Positions 10,555-19,852 of a stretch of DNA of 35,023 bases are shown in pieces. The stretch is from Sphaerospermopsis aphanizomenoides BCCUSP55 (lineage in GTDB: Bacteria > Cyanobacteriota > Cyanobacteriia > Cyanobacteriales > Nostocaceae). Below the pieces are notes generated by a model. That model was given only the letters and a program-made list of their open reading frames with translations. It searched no databases and had not been told where the DNA came from. A program made the position numbers and the translations under genes. The stretch covers positions 1-35,023 of the forward strand of contig NZ_LUFH02000066.1 of assembly GCF_001586785.1 (NCBI RefSeq), given 5' to 3'. How positions within the stretch are numbered: the first letter of the stretch is position 1; each line of letters starts with the position of its first letter.

Positions 10555-11475
10555 TTATGAACGACGCGCATTTAAGCAACACCATTCTTTTCTTTTCCAC
10601 AAAGTAGCCACAACCCAACCATTTTGTTCCAAAACATCAGCCACAGCTTTAGATTGTTCTAGTAAAATACCACTAAATATTCCCCAGGTACTTGGTTTAG
10701 TAATAGCTCCTATTTCTGGAATTAACTCAATAATTACATCAGCCAAAATATTACAGACAATACCATCTACTGGTTGATCAATTATTTTTGTCAAAATGTC
10801 TATACTACCCAGGGCAGGAATCAACTGTTCTGAATTAATATCATTGAGGGCGCGATTGCTGAAAGTAGATTTGACCGCCAAGGGGTCATTATCAACTGCG
10901 TAAACCTTCTCTGCACCCAGAAGTATTGCACCAACCGCAAGAATACCAGAACCGCAGCCAATATCCGCGATTACTAAATTCTCTTTTTTTTCCTCTGTTG
11001 CCAGGAAAGAATCAGGCACTTCACTGAGGCGCATTTCTAAAGATTCTAGACACAGTTGGGTTGTAGCATGATTCCCTGTACCAAATGCCACACCAGGATC
11101 AAGGCGAATTACTAACCTTTCTCTAGACTGAGGCAATGGTAGCCATGCAGGGTTAATCAAAAAGCGATCGCCTATTTCTTGAGGTTGCCAATATTGTTTC
11201 CAGCTACTAGACCAATCTTCTTCATCAATCAAATTCCAATGTAGCAGTGGAGATGGCAACCCGATACACAAAGCATCTTGACGCAACCATAGTGACAGCG
11301 CCGACAAATCCAGTAGCTGTGCTTGAAAGCTAGGCAAATAAGCCTTTAATAGAGCAGAATTCCCTTTACTTTCACTAGCTGTTCCACGACAACCAAAATT
11401 TTCCAGTCGCCAAAAGATAGAATCTTCTAGGTCTGGTTCACATAAAATTTTCAGTTCCCACCAGGTATTAGCCAT
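10555..11475 (-). CDS. prmA: Ribosomal protein L11 methyltransferase
   Basis: 306 aa. The N-terminal part ([20 protein letters not shown]) matches the substrate-recognition domain that docks L11. The C-terminal class I methyltransferase has the PrmA signature [19 protein letters not shown] (126-144), then [13 protein letters not shown] (171-183), AVDNDP (193-198) and NILADV (242-247). It trimethylates lysines and the N-terminus of L11 with S-adenosylmethionine in the cytoplasm. It follows serA on the same strand after a 115-bp spacer of STRR units, so cotranscription is possible but not shown. Confidence 0.95.
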   Translation of the reverse strand: MANTWWELKILCEPDLEDSIFWRLENFGCRGTASESKGNSALLKAYLPSFQAQLLDLSALSLWLRQDALCIGLPSPLLHWNLIDEEDWSSSWKQYWQPQEIGDRFLINPAWLPLPQSRERLVIRLDPGVAFGTGNHATTQLCLESLEMRLSEVPDSFLATEEKKENLVIADIGCGSGILAVGAILLGAEKVYAVDNDPLAVKSTFSNRALNDINSEQLIPALGSIDILTKIIDQPVDGIVCNILADVIIELIPEIGAITKPSTWGIFSGILLEQSKAVADVLEQNGWVVATLWKRKEWCCLNARRS

Positions 11476-11479
11476 AAAA

Positions 11480-11590
11480 TTTTAGATTTTAGATTTTAGA
11501 TTGGTTATGGGTAATTGATGATTGCTCATTTAAAAAACAATAACTTAATTACCTGTTTTCAATCCAAAATCCAAAATCCAAAATCCAAAA
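11480..11590. repeat. STRR units (TTTTAGA and CCAAAAT) between serA and prmA
   Basis: ATTTTAGATTTTAGATTTTA near 11480-11500 and four CCAAAAT/CCAAAAT-type units at about 11563-11592. The two arrays are related as near reverse complements and could pair as a weak AU-rich stem. Confidence 0.75.
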
Positions 11591-13171
11591 TTAGAGTGTG
11601 ACTGTATAGGCATCCCGAATGCCGGGTACTTTCGTAATTTCGTCTAGAATGCCATCGGGTAAAGGATCATCAATACTCAAAGCCATGACCGCATCACCAC
11701 GGACAATTTTGCGTCCTACCTGCATACTGGCAATATTGACATTGAAACTGCCCAGTAAAGAACCGAGTTTCCCGATAATTCCCGGCATATCCCGGTGCAG
11801 AGTAAACAGCATATATTTGCTAGGTGGCACGTTAATGGGGAAACCATCCACATCTGTTAGGTGAATTTCCTTATCGCCCAACAACGCACCTGTGACAGAA
11901 TGAGTTCCCAAAGTACCTGTCGCTTCCAAATGCAGCGATCCTGCATAATCTCTTGCTGAGGCATCCCGTGTTTCAATTACCCGAATACCTCTTTCTTTGG
12001 CTTCTATGCTGGCGTTGACATAATTTACTCGTTCCCGCAAAGCTTGGTAAAGTAATCCTTTTAAAGCAGCAACTACTAAAGGCTGACTTTTATTTGTTGC
12101 CAGTTCCCCTTGGAGTTTAACAGTCAGTGTTTCTACCCTGCCACCTGCTAGTTGTCCGACCAAATTACCCAAGGTTTCTGCCAACTGCATATAAGGTTTG
12201 AGTTCTTCCAAGATATCGGGGCCAAGTCCAGGAATATTTACCGCCGAACGGGCTGGTAGTCCTAAAATAACATCACGGATTTGTTCAGCTACATCTATGG
12301 CTACGTTGACTTGGGCTTCGGTGGTGGATGCACCTAAGTGGGGTGTGAGGATGACATCTTTACCGAGCGATCGCAACTCAGATTCTCCCAATGGTTCGGA
12401 ATCGAACACATCTAAAGCTGCACCACCGATTTTACCTTCTTTAATCGCTGCTGCCAAGGCTGCCTCATCAATGATACCACCACGAGCGCAGTTAATAATT
12501 CTCGCATTTGGTTTCATCTTCGCCAAAGTTTTAGCGTTGATTAAATTGGTGGTTTCGGGAGTTTTGGGAATGTGTAAAGTAATATAATCTGCTTGCTGGA
12601 ATAGCAAATCTAAATCTACCAACTGACAACCTATTTGTTCTGCTCGTTCTGTAGAAATAAAGGGATCATAAGCTAATAACTTCATTCCCATCGCTTTGGC
12701 TACAGCCGCAACATGGGAACCTATTTTCCCTAAACCGACAATACCCAGGGTTTTCTTATATACTTCCGCACCGACAAAAGTTTTTCTGTCCCATTCTCCG
12801 CGTTTGACAGAAGCATTGGCATCGGGAATATGACGAGATAAAGATAACATCATTGCCAATGCGTGTTCAGCAGCAGCAATGGTATTTCCTTCCGGAGAAT
12901 TAACGACTACAATACCTTTGCGAGTGGCAGCAGGAACATCCACATTATCCACACCTACACCAGCACGACCAATAATTTTTAACTGTGTGCCAGCTTCAAT
13001 AATTTCTTGCGTGACGCGAGTTCCAGAACGGATCATTAGCGCGTCATACTCACCAATAATTTCTATTAATTCTGCTGGTTTTAAACCTGTTTTGACATCT
13101 ACGGTTGCAACTTGCGAAAGAATGTCAATACCAGCTTGATCAATCGGATCGGAAACAAGAACCTTGGACAT
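11591..13171 (-). CDS. serA: D-3-phosphoglycerate dehydrogenase
   Basis: 526 aa, the long (type 1) form. It catalyses the first step of phosphorylated serine synthesis, NAD-dependent oxidation of 3-phosphoglycerate. Visible are GRAGVGVDNVD (68-78), the NAD-binding GLGKIG (146-151), INCARGGIIDE with the substrate Arg, and TPHLGAS with the catalytic His. An intervening domain follows, and the C-terminal ACT domain (about 450-526: MLFTLHRDMPGIIGKLGSLL) is the usual site of serine or other allosteric control. In cyanobacteria 3-phosphoglycerate comes directly from RuBisCO, whose genes lie 3 kb away. Cytosolic, complete, without oddities. Confidence 0.97.
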   Translation of the reverse strand: MSKVLVSDPIDQAGIDILSQVATVDVKTGLKPAELIEIIGEYDALMIRSGTRVTQEIIEAGTQLKIIGRAGVGVDNVDVPAATRKGIVVVNSPEGNTIAAAEHALAMMLSLSRHIPDANASVKRGEWDRKTFVGAEVYKKTLGIVGLGKIGSHVAAVAKAMGMKLLAYDPFISTERAEQIGCQLVDLDLLFQQADYITLHIPKTPETTNLINAKTLAKMKPNARIINCARGGIIDEAALAAAIKEGKIGGAALDVFDSEPLGESELRSLGKDVILTPHLGASTTEAQVNVAIDVAEQIRDVILGLPARSAVNIPGLGPDILEELKPYMQLAETLGNLVGQLAGGRVETLTVKLQGELATNKSQPLVVAALKGLLYQALRERVNYVNASIEAKERGIRVIETRDASARDYAGSLHLEATGTLGTHSVTGALLGDKEIHLTDVDGFPINVPPSKYMLFTLHRDMPGIIGKLGSLLGSFNVNIASMQVGRKIVRGDAVMALSIDDPLPDGILDEITKVPGIRDAYTVTL

Positions 13172-13383
13172 GATTACTTCATTTATAAATCTAGGTTTTC
13201 CGCAAGCATTCAGCTATTAGTGGTCAGAAGTCAGATTTTTAACAGTTACGCCCAAAATCATATATTTGATAATTTACTGTTTGATAAAACATTCTGACTC
13301 CTGACTCCTGATTCCTGAATTCTTACGAATTTGCTGGACAAGAATTTTAAGTTTAGTCTTTATCTGTCTCAATTCAGCAAAAA

Positions 13384-14163
13384 TTATGTGTTTCTATAAA
13401 ACTGGCCATCACGTACTTCTAGGGCGTAATTCTGCACAGCTTTGGTAATTTCTTCCCGTAAATTTGTATAAACTTTAGCAAACGGTGGTTGTTTTTCTGA
13501 AAGCCCTAATATATCGGAAGTCACTAAAATCTGTCCATCACATTCTGAACCTGCACCTATACCAATAGTGGGAATACGCAATTTTTGGGTAATTTGTAAT
13601 GCTAGTTGGGGCGGGATATGTTCTAATACTATCGAGAATACACCAGCTTGTTCGAGGGCGATCGCCTCATTTAAAATTCTCTCTCCTGCTGCTTGGCTTT
13701 TTCCCTGTTGTCTTAAACCCAATTGATGTATTGATTGTGGTGTTAAACCCACATGACCCATGACGGGAATTCCTGCTTGTACCAACCGCGCTACAGTTTC
13801 TACCATTGCTGGATAGCCACCTTCTAATTTTACCGCCTGTGCGCCAGTTTCTTTCAGCACTCTGCCAGCGGAATGCATCGCTTGAGAAATACTTTCTTGA
13901 TAGGTTAAAAATGGTAAATCAACCACCACCAAAGCCCGCTTTACGCCACGACGCACTGCTTTGGCGTGGTGAATTATTTCTTCTAAAGTAATTGGCAGTG
14001 TAGTTTCATATCCCAGCACCACTGCCAGAGAATCTCCCACCAAGATTAAATCTACACCAGCAGCATCTAAAAGTTGAGCGATCGCATAATCCCAAGCAGT
14101 CAAAGCGACAATTGTCCGTCCCTGCTGTTTCCATTGAATTAATTGCTGGGTAGTAATTGGCAT
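13384..14163 (-). CDS. panB: 3-methyl-2-oxobutanoate hydroxymethyltransferase
   Basis: 259 aa, the usual length. It transfers a hydroxymethyl group from methylene-tetrahydrofolate to 2-oxoisovalerate, making ketopantoate for pantothenate and coenzyme A. Seen are [19 protein letters not shown] near the N-terminus (metal-binding Asp), LEGG, the signature [14 protein letters not shown], and IPTIGIGAG near residue 200. It forms a cytosolic TIM-barrel decamer. It precedes serA on the same strand with a 212-bp spacer containing CTGACTCC-type STRR units; a shared transcript is uncertain. Confidence 0.96.
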   Translation of the reverse strand: MPITTQQLIQWKQQGRTIVALTAWDYAIAQLLDAAGVDLILVGDSLAVVLGYETTLPITLEEIIHHAKAVRRGVKRALVVVDLPFLTYQESISQAMHSAGRVLKETGAQAVKLEGGYPAMVETVARLVQAGIPVMGHVGLTPQSIHQLGLRQQGKSQAAGERILNEAIALEQAGVFSIVLEHIPPQLALQITQKLRIPTIGIGAGSECDGQILVTSDILGLSEKQPPFAKVYTNLREEITKAVQNYALEVRDGQFYRNT

Positions 14164-14174
14164 AAAAAATAGAA

Positions 14175-14437
14175 GGAGTTCAGGAGTTCAGGAGTTCAGG
14201 AGTAAGAGGTGACAGGTGACAGGTGACAGGTGACAGAAAGAAGGAGTATGGCTTACGCCAAGCTGCGCTATCAGAAGTTCAGGAGTTCAAGGAGTTCAGG
14301 AGTATGGCTTACGCCACGCTTCGCTATCAGGAGTAAGAGGAAAGAACGAAAATTTCCCCATGCCTCCCCTGCTTCCCCTGCTTCCCCTGCCTCCCCTGCT
14401 TTCTTCACTGTCACCTGTCACCTGCCACCTACACCCT
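14175..14437. repeat. Dense composite repeat region upstream of panB
   Basis: Repeats fill the whole gap: GGAGTTCA units (14175-14200), GGTGACA units (14209-14235), two 32-bp direct copies (14243-14274 and 14299-14330, two mismatches) containing TATGGCTTACGCCA and CGCTATCAG, then CTTCCCCTGC/CTCCCCTGC units (14364-14400) and TGTCACC units. It also spans the panB upstream region, so the panB promoter must lie within or between repeats. Confidence 0.85.
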
Positions 14438-15519
14438 TACTTCACACTGCGGCCAAAACCAAAATGAGGTTGTGCCTTATCCATTGTAGGCATTAACCAA
14501 GCTAGTCCCTCGCTGGTTCCCACCCATAATTTATTGCCAAGATCAGGTGCAATAGTTAATACCCGACTGGAAGGTAGTCCCGCTACTCTGTCTAACAAAG
14601 TACCTGTGTTAGGATTTAACCTTAACAAGCCATTGGTAGTACCAACCCAAACGCTACCATCTTGAGCAAAGCGGATTGAAGTTACATTTCTGCCCCGCAA
14701 AGGAGTTACAGACCTCAGTACAATGCCATTTTTGGGATTAATTACCAAAAGTTGATTTGGCATCCCAGCCCAAATTAACCCTTCGGGACTGATAGCCAAA
14801 GTTTGTACTGTCGTCCCTGGTAAATTATTTATCCTCTTCATAATCAAGGCACTGGCGGTATTCATCCGTACCAGTCCATCCAAAGTCCCCACCCAAAGAT
14901 GACCTTCAGCATCTAAAGTCATGGCGTTAGCACTAACACCAGGTAGATTTTTAACTGTGGTCATAATTAAGCCTTGGTCGGGACTAATCAAAGCTAAACC
15001 GCTATCAGTACCTGTCCACAAATAACCGCGTTTATCAATCAATAGCGATAATACCCGCTTGGAAGGCAATAATAAATTTTGGGCTGTAATTTCATTAGTA
15101 CGGGGGTCTACTCTGGTCAAACCTTCATAATTGCCCACCCACAAACGACCGACTTTATCTTGTGCTAATGCATCAATAGTAATATTTGGTAAACTAACAC
15201 GAGCAATTACATTACCAGTATTTGGATCAATCCGCGATAAACCGCGCCAAGAACCCACCCACAGATTACCGGCAAAATCTCCTAGTAAGTGACTAATACG
15301 ATAATCAGTTTCTGTTTCTCTCTCTTGCACATCCCGGTCATCGGGAAGTGGGTCTACTCGTTTTGGTGGTGGTGCGATAGGGTAGGTAGCAGTGGAATTA
15401 GTGGGATTAGTATCAGGTTTTTGTTGCGCTTTTGCTGGAATTCCTGTGCCTGGTGTCGCTATTAGCCCCAGCAGGATAGAAAGCATTAATAAACGAGTAC
15501 GTCTATGAAATAATACCAC
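14437..15519 (-). CDS. Exported seven-bladed beta-propeller protein (reg_prop repeats)
   Basis: 360 aa from a GTG at 15519, preceded by GAAAGGA; the open frame extends further but that part lacks protein character. A signal peptide (RRTRLLMLSILLGLIATPG, cleavage near AKA/QQ) predicts export to the periplasm or outside. After a Pro-rich linker come seven blade repeats with the signature [G/N]xLWVGxxxGL: NLWVGSWRGL, RLWVGNYEGL, YLWTGTDSGL, HLWVGTLDGL, LIWAGMPNQL, SVWVGTTNGL, KLWVGTSEGL. These are two-component-regulator-propeller repeats, normally the sensor part of hybrid kinases, but no kinase or membrane anchor is attached. A binding or scaffold role is likely; the ligand is unknown. Divergent from rbcL. 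Confidence 0.8.
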   Translation of the reverse strand: MVLFHRRTRLLMLSILLGLIATPGTGIPAKAQQKPDTNPTNSTATYPIAPPPKRVDPLPDDRDVQERETETDYRISHLLGDFAGNLWVGSWRGLSRIDPNTGNVIARVSLPNITIDALAQDKVGRLWVGNYEGLTRVDPRTNEITAQNLLLPSKRVLSLLIDKRGYLWTGTDSGLALISPDQGLIMTTVKNLPGVSANAMTLDAEGHLWVGTLDGLVRMNTASALIMKRINNLPGTTVQTLAISPEGLIWAGMPNQLLVINPKNGIVLRSVTPLRGRNVTSIRFAQDGSVWVGTTNGLLRLNPNTGTLLDRVAGLPSSRVLTIAPDLGNKLWVGTSEGLAWLMPTMDKAQPHFGFGRSVK

Positions 15520-16264
15520 GGTTTTATATCCTTTCGAGTACCTAAGAACTCGGTCATGCAAAATGCAATACAAAGAAATAATGGTAAGCCTAATCTGAAA
15601 CTGTACTGCTATACAACTAATAATCACCATTTGTAAAGCAGTCTTAACAAAAAGTTTAAAATAATCTTTAATAAGAAATTTAAATATATAAGTTAAAAAC
15701 TTTCAAAGGATAACTTATTGAATTCTTGATATATTGTGAGACAAGTTACAAATTCCGTCGTGTGCAATTTTTTATCTTTGCCTCACCCTGGAGCTAAACC
15801 GCAGTTAGTGAAGTTTCCTTATATATCTTTTTACCCAATCAAGAAAAGATATCAGGAGAAAAAACTGGGGAAATAAGCTAAAAAGCCTAAAAAACCTAAT
15901 TTTTCCTAGTTTTAAGGCATAAATTCCAATCATGCCCGTCAAGCATTGAAGTTTCTCTGAAATTAAGCAGGTTTAGTAGGGTAAGCAAAAGATATATAAA
16001 AGACTTTGTGTTCGTGGAACGAGGGAAAAACTCAAGCGCCTAGATGTGCGCCTCTACTATATAGAGACAACTAGAAAGGTGCGGTTATTTGCTACCGCTG
16101 CCGAATGTTTTTCGCACAAACAACGCTACCCTCAACCAACAGCCGACCCTTAAATATAAGTTCTTCTTATATCTTTAATGAGAAAAGGAGAAAGATCAAG
16201 GGTGATAAAAAGTTGCACATAACGTGATTTGATAGTAAAAAGAGTGACTTCTTGGAAGGAAAAT
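15520..16264 (+). promoter_or_regulatory. rbcL upstream region and long leader
   Basis: 745 bp without a gene between the propeller gene and rbcL. The distal part is very AT-rich (15640-15735). An NtcA-type site lies at 15735-15750 and an AT-rich TTTTTTATCTTT stretch follows. The proximal part includes CGAGGGAAAAACTCAAGCGC and the ribosome binding site GGAAGGA (16254-16260). A long untranslated leader is known for rbcL in Anabaena; the start site here is not determined. Confidence 0.6.
15735..15750 (+). promoter_or_regulatory. NtcA-type binding site upstream of rbcL
   Basis: TGT-N10-ACA, which contains GTG-N8-TAC, close to the NtcA consensus GTA-N8-TAC. NtcA (BifA) is known to bind upstream of rbcL in Anabaena, so the position fits. 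It is about 515 bp before the rbcL ATG. NtcA-type sites occur by chance, so binding is inferred. Confidence 0.5.
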
Positions 16265-17695
16265 ATGTCTTACGCGCAAACGAAGACTCAGGCAAAAGCT
16301 GGGTATCAAGCTGGGGTTAAAGATTACAGACTAACTTATTACACACCCGATTACACTCCTAAAGATACAGATTTATTAGCAGCATTCCGGATGACACCCC
16401 AACCCGGAGTTCCTCCCGAAGAAGCAGGTGCTGCGGTAGCTGCTGAGTCTTCCACAGGTACTTGGACAACTGTATGGACAGACTTGCTCACCGACCTAGA
16501 TCGCTACAAAGGTCGTTGTTATGATATCGAACCAGTTCCTGGTGAAGATAATCAATATATTGCTTACGTTGCTTATCCTCTAGACTTGTTTGAGGAAGGC
16601 TCCGTAACCAATATGTTGACCTCTATCGTAGGTAACGTATTCGGTTTCAAAGCCTTACGCGCACTGCGTTTGGAAGACTTGCGGATTCCTGTTGCTTACC
16701 TGAAGACTTTCCAAGGTCCTCCTCACGGTATTCAAGTTGAACGCGACAAGTTGAACAAATATGGTCGTCCTTTGTTGGGTTGTACCATTAAGCCCAAATT
16801 AGGTTTGTCTGCTAAGAACTACGGACGCGCTGTATACGAATGTTTACGCGGTGGTTTGGACTTCACCAAAGACGATGAAAACATCAACTCTGCACCATTC
16901 CAAAGATGGCGCGATCGCTTCTTGTTTGTAGCAGAAGCAATCCACAAAGCACAAGCAGAAACTGGCGAAATCAAGGGTCACTACCTGAACGTAACCGCTC
17001 CTACTTGCGAACAAATGTTGCAACGGGCTGAGTACGCTAAAGAACTCAATATGCCCATCATCATGCACGACTACCTGACCGCAGGTTTTACCGCTAACAC
17101 CACCTTGGCTCGTTGGTGTCGTGATAACGGTATTTTGTTGCACATTCACCGCGCGATGCACGCCGTTATCGACCGTCAAAAGAACCACGGTATTCACTTC
17201 CGTGTATTGGCTAAAACCCTGCGTATGTCTGGTGGTGACCACATCCACACCGGTACAGTTGTTGGTAAGTTGGAAGGTGAACGCGGTATCACAATGGGCT
17301 TCGTTGACCTCCTACGTGAAAACTACGTTGAGCAAGACAAGTCTCGCGGTATCTACTTCACTCAAGATTGGGCTTCTATGCCTGGTGTAATGGCAGTTGC
17401 TTCCGGTGGTATCCACGTATGGCATATGCCCGCACTAGTTGAAATCTTTGGTGATGACTCCGTACTACAGTTTGGTGGTGGTACACTTGGTCACCCCTGG
17501 GGTAACGCTCCTGGTGCAACCGCTAACCGTGTTGCTCTCGAAGCTTGTATCCAAGCTCGTAACGAAGGACGCAACTTAGCTCGTGAAGGTAATGACATTA
17601 TCCGCGAAGCTGCTAAGTGGTCTCCTGAGTTGGCTGTTGCTTGCGAACTGTGGAAAGAAATCAAGTTCGAGTTTGAAGCAATGGATACCGTCTGA
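16265..17695 (+). CDS. rbcL: RuBisCO large subunit (form IB)
   Basis: 476 aa from ATG 16265 ([21 protein letters not shown]), chosen because GGAAGGA lies 4 bp upstream. It carboxylates ribulose-1,5-bisphosphate, forming the L8S8 enzyme of carboxysomes. Catalytic motifs are all present: [18 protein letters not shown] (active-site Lys), [14 protein letters not shown] with the carbamylated Lys and Mg2+ ligands, [27 protein letters not shown] (loop 6), and [10 protein letters not shown]. First gene of rbcL-rbcX-rbcS. Codon choice is more C- and GT-ending than in its neighbours, as expected for a highly expressed gene. Confidence 0.99.
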   Translation: MSYAQTKTQAKAGYQAGVKDYRLTYYTPDYTPKDTDLLAAFRMTPQPGVPPEEAGAAVAAESSTGTWTTVWTDLLTDLDRYKGRCYDIEPVPGEDNQYIAYVAYPLDLFEEGSVTNMLTSIVGNVFGFKALRALRLEDLRIPVAYLKTFQGPPHGIQVERDKLNKYGRPLLGCTIKPKLGLSAKNYGRAVYECLRGGLDFTKDDENINSAPFQRWRDRFLFVAEAIHKAQAETGEIKGHYLNVTAPTCEQMLQRAEYAKELNMPIIMHDYLTAGFTANTTLARWCRDNGILLHIHRAMHAVIDRQKNHGIHFRVLAKTLRMSGGDHIHTGTVVGKLEGERGITMGFVDLLRENYVEQDKSRGIYFTQDWASMPGVMAVASGGIHVWHMPALVEIFGDDSVLQFGGGTLGHPWGNAPGATANRVALEACIQARNEGRNLAREGNDIIREAAKWSPELAVACELWKEIKFEFEAMDTV

Positions 17696-17737
17696 TGATT
17701 TAGGATTTGCGATTTTGGACTATTGGATGAATTTAAA

Positions 17738-17762
17738 ATCCAAAATCCAAAATCTAAAATCT
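17738..17762. repeat. STRR units between rbcL and rbcX
   Basis: AAAATCC, AAAATCC, AAAATCT, AAAATCT heptamers inside the rbcL-rbcX spacer, within the transcribed operon. Their position could affect processing or relative expression of the downstream genes; no such effect is visible from sequence. Confidence 0.8.
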
Positions 17763-17779
17763 ATAGGGCTGGGTCAAGC

Positions 17780-18187
17780 ATGAATCTAAAGCAAATTGCG
17801 AAAGACACAGCCAAAACAATCCAAAGCTACCTCACTTATCAGGCGCTAAGGACTGTATTGGCACAGCTAGGCGAAACAAATCCTCCTCTAGCACATTGGT
17901 TGCAAAACTTTTCTGCTGGCAAAATCCAAGACGGAGAAGCGTATATAGAGGAACTGTTTCGAGAAAAGTCAGATTTGGCTTTGCGGATTATGACTGTCAG
18001 GGAACACATAGCGGCAGAAGTGACAGATTTCTTACCAGAAATGGTGCGTACTGGCATTCAGCAAGCCAACATGGAACAGCGTCGCCAGCATCTAGAACGT
18101 ATTACGCAACTAAATTTATCAAGTCCCAGCCCAAAAACTGAACAGCAGACAATCTTCGATCCTAATTTGGATGATTTATCTGGTTAG
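17780..18187 (+). CDS. rbcX: RuBisCO assembly chaperone RbcX
   Basis: 135 aa from ATG 17780 (MNLKQIAKDTAKTIQSYLTYQALRT). The all-helical core (residues 1-105) includes YLTYQALRTVLAQLGETNPP, part of the dimer groove that binds the C-terminal EIKFEFE peptide of RbcL; the RbcL here ends with [13 protein letters not shown], so the partner motif is present. The C-terminal tail (PSPKTEQQTIFDPNLDDLSG) is acidic and probably disordered. It stabilises RbcL dimers after chaperonin release until RbcS docks. Located between rbcL and rbcS, as in Anabaena. Confidence 0.97.
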   Translation: MNLKQIAKDTAKTIQSYLTYQALRTVLAQLGETNPPLAHWLQNFSAGKIQDGEAYIEELFREKSDLALRIMTVREHIAAEVTDFLPEMVRTGIQQANMEQRRQHLERITQLNLSSPSPKTEQQTIFDPNLDDLSG

Positions 18188-18243
18188 GATTAGGTGTAAG
18201 CGCCAAAAACCTAGTAGTAAAAAATAGCCACTTATAAACAGCC

Positions 18244-18573
18244 ATGCAAACTTTACCAAAAGAGCGTCGTTACGAAACCCTCTCTTATTTGCCTCCTCTG
18301 TCTGACGCGCAAATTGAAAAGCAAGTTCAGTACATTTTGAACCAAGGTTATATTCCCGCAGTTGAATTCAACGAAACTTCTGAACCTACTGAATTTTTCT
18401 GGACAATGTGGAAGTTGCCTTTGTTTGGTGCTAAAACCACCCGCGAAGTATTAGGTGAAGTTCAAGCTTGCCGTTCTCAGTACGGTAACTGCTATGTTCG
18501 TGTTGTTGGTTTTGACAACATCAAGCAGTGTCAAGTTCTCAGCTTTATCGTTCACAAACCCAGCAGATACTAA
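18244..18573 (+). CDS. rbcS: RuBisCO small subunit
   Basis: 109 aa, the usual cyanobacterial length. Typical segments are [41 protein letters not shown] and [22 protein letters not shown]. The short betaA-betaB loop is the cyanobacterial type without the plant insertion. Four pairs cap the L8 core. Last gene of the rbc cluster, 56 bp after rbcX and just upstream of a strong terminator. Confidence 0.98.
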   Translation: MQTLPKERRYETLSYLPPLSDAQIEKQVQYILNQGYIPAVEFNETSEPTEFFWTMWKLPLFGAKTTREVLGEVQACRSQYGNCYVRVVGFDNIKQCQVLSFIVHKPSRY

Positions 18574-18605
18574 GTTCTGATTTGGTTTAAATAGTTTGTT
18601 GTTTG

Positions 18606-18639
18606 GAGAGGTAGAGTTTTCTATCTCTCTCTTTTTTTT
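18606..18639 (+). terminator. Rho-independent terminator of rbcLXS
   Basis: GAGAGGTAGA (18606-18615), loop GTTT, TCTATCTCTC (18620-18629): a ten-pair stem with one G-U pair, followed by TCTTTTTTTT. It lies 33 bp after the rbcS stop. Confidence 0.9.
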
Positions 18640-18682
18640 AACGCAGAGGAACGCGGAGGTAACGCAGAGGAACGCGGAGGGC
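18639..18682. repeat. Tandem 21-bp repeat after the rbc terminator
   Basis: Two direct copies of (T)AACGCAGAGGAACGCGGAGG. A related inverted version (CCTCCGCGTTCCTCTG) lies at 27455-27470, so this is a dispersed repeat. Confidence 0.8.
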
Positions 18683-18800
18683 TAGTAACGGAAAATTCGT
18701 TTTAATTACAGAAATCTGGATAATTTATGTTTGGAGTTCCCTAAGTTTTAGCTTTTAGGAATGTTTTAATGCCTTGTCTACTGCTATCATTTGCATATTT

Positions 18801-19739
18801 TTACAAGTTGCTAACAGCCTCTACAATTTTTTGAGCAACAAACGGTAAAATTTCCCGACTTTTAGCTTGCGTTTTCCCTTCTGTAAATACTACTAACGAA
18901 TAAGGACGTTGATCTGGTAATTCAATATAAGCCGCATCATGGCGCACAGAGCTTGTCCAACCAGCTTTTGACCAAATTTGACTATTTTCTGGTAAACCAC
19001 CGCCTAAGAAGCCTGTAACTTGGTCTTCTTCTACATCTTGGGGTAAGTCATCGGGGTTAAGACTGCGTTTGAGTAACGACATCATTTGTTGCGATCGCCC
19101 ACTGGAAACCGCTACTCCACCGACGATACTATGTAATAATCTGGCGGTAGCATTGGTAGTCAGCATATTGCGATTTTCAAACATCTCTCCATAAAATGCC
19201 CTTTCTCTTCCGAATGGACCATCACCCCAGGTTTTTTGACAGACGTTTATTGTCCCTATTTCTTCCCAACCCAAGGACTGATAATAGCGGTTAACAATAT
19301 TGCGTTGATATTTCCAAGTTTCAAAGGGTCCGGTAGGTAACTCTGGACCAGAAGTAGTACCGCTAAGAATATCGACAATTAAACTGGTAGCGTCGTTACT
19401 AGAGTCAATTATCATATCACTCAAGGCTCGTTCCAATTCTTTGGAAGTGTTAGTCATGCCTTTTTCTAGCCATTCATGAACTGCTACTAAATAAAACAAC
19501 TTGACGACACTAGCGGGATAAATACGTTCTCCACCACGATAATTAAAACCCCGCACTGGATGATGCCAAAAAGCATCAGGAGTCAGCGCACCACCTGTAT
19601 TTACAGGAACGGGAGGATCATAAACAACCCATGTTAATGCAATTTGGTCACGGTTTAAACTGGCAAATTTAGACCAAGTCGCTTCTAAAATTTGATTACC
19701 GAGATTTTCTAGTTGTTCGTCTTTATGAAAAAAAACCAT
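18801..19739 (-). CDS. Class A beta-lactamase-fold serine hydrolase
   Basis: 312 aa. Active-site motifs of penicillin-interacting hydrolases are visible: SVVK (S77, K80), SND (114-116), and KAG in IWSKAGWTSSVRH in place of KTG. The stretch YPASVVKLFYLVAVHEWLEKG is typical of the cyanobacterial beta-lactamase2 (PF13354-like) group. There is no N-terminal signal peptide (MVFFHKDEQLENLGNQ), which is odd for a murein or lactam enzyme and suggests a cytosolic or non-lactam role such as ester or amide hydrolysis. Real antibiotic resistance should not be assumed. Encoded alone, divergent from the broken ATPase gene. Confidence 0.82.
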   Translation of the reverse strand: MVFFHKDEQLENLGNQILEATWSKFASLNRDQIALTWVVYDPPVPVNTGGALTPDAFWHHPVRGFNYRGGERIYPASVVKLFYLVAVHEWLEKGMTNTSKELERALSDMIIDSSNDATSLIVDILSGTTSGPELPTGPFETWKYQRNIVNRYYQSLGWEEIGTINVCQKTWGDGPFGRERAFYGEMFENRNMLTTNATARLLHSIVGGVAVSSGRSQQMMSLLKRSLNPDDLPQDVEEDQVTGFLGGGLPENSQIWSKAGWTSSVRHDAAYIELPDQRPYSLVVFTEGKTQAKSREILPFVAQKIVEAVSNL

Positions 19740-19852
19740 TTGTGAATTATTTCCTTATGGTATCAGGAGTTTCGTTTCTCGCTTAATCCTATCATTGCCT
19801 GTATAATTACGGAGATAGTAACTATGATTAGGCTGATTTTAGGTAATTGATC

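Noticed and set aside
13200-13340. ORF of 61 codons upstream of serA
   Set aside because: Composed of STRR-derived and AT-rich sequence (CTGACTCC units) and runs antisense into the serA start.
16844-17248. 134-codon ORF antisense to rbcL
   Set aside because: Lies inside the catalytic core of rbcL and shows no independent coding features.
18639-18682. Possible attachment site at the duplicated AACGCAGAGGAACGCGGAGG
   Set aside because: Same unit occurs at 27.4 kb and in tandem; no integrase or tRNA is adjacent, so a dispersed repeat explains it better.
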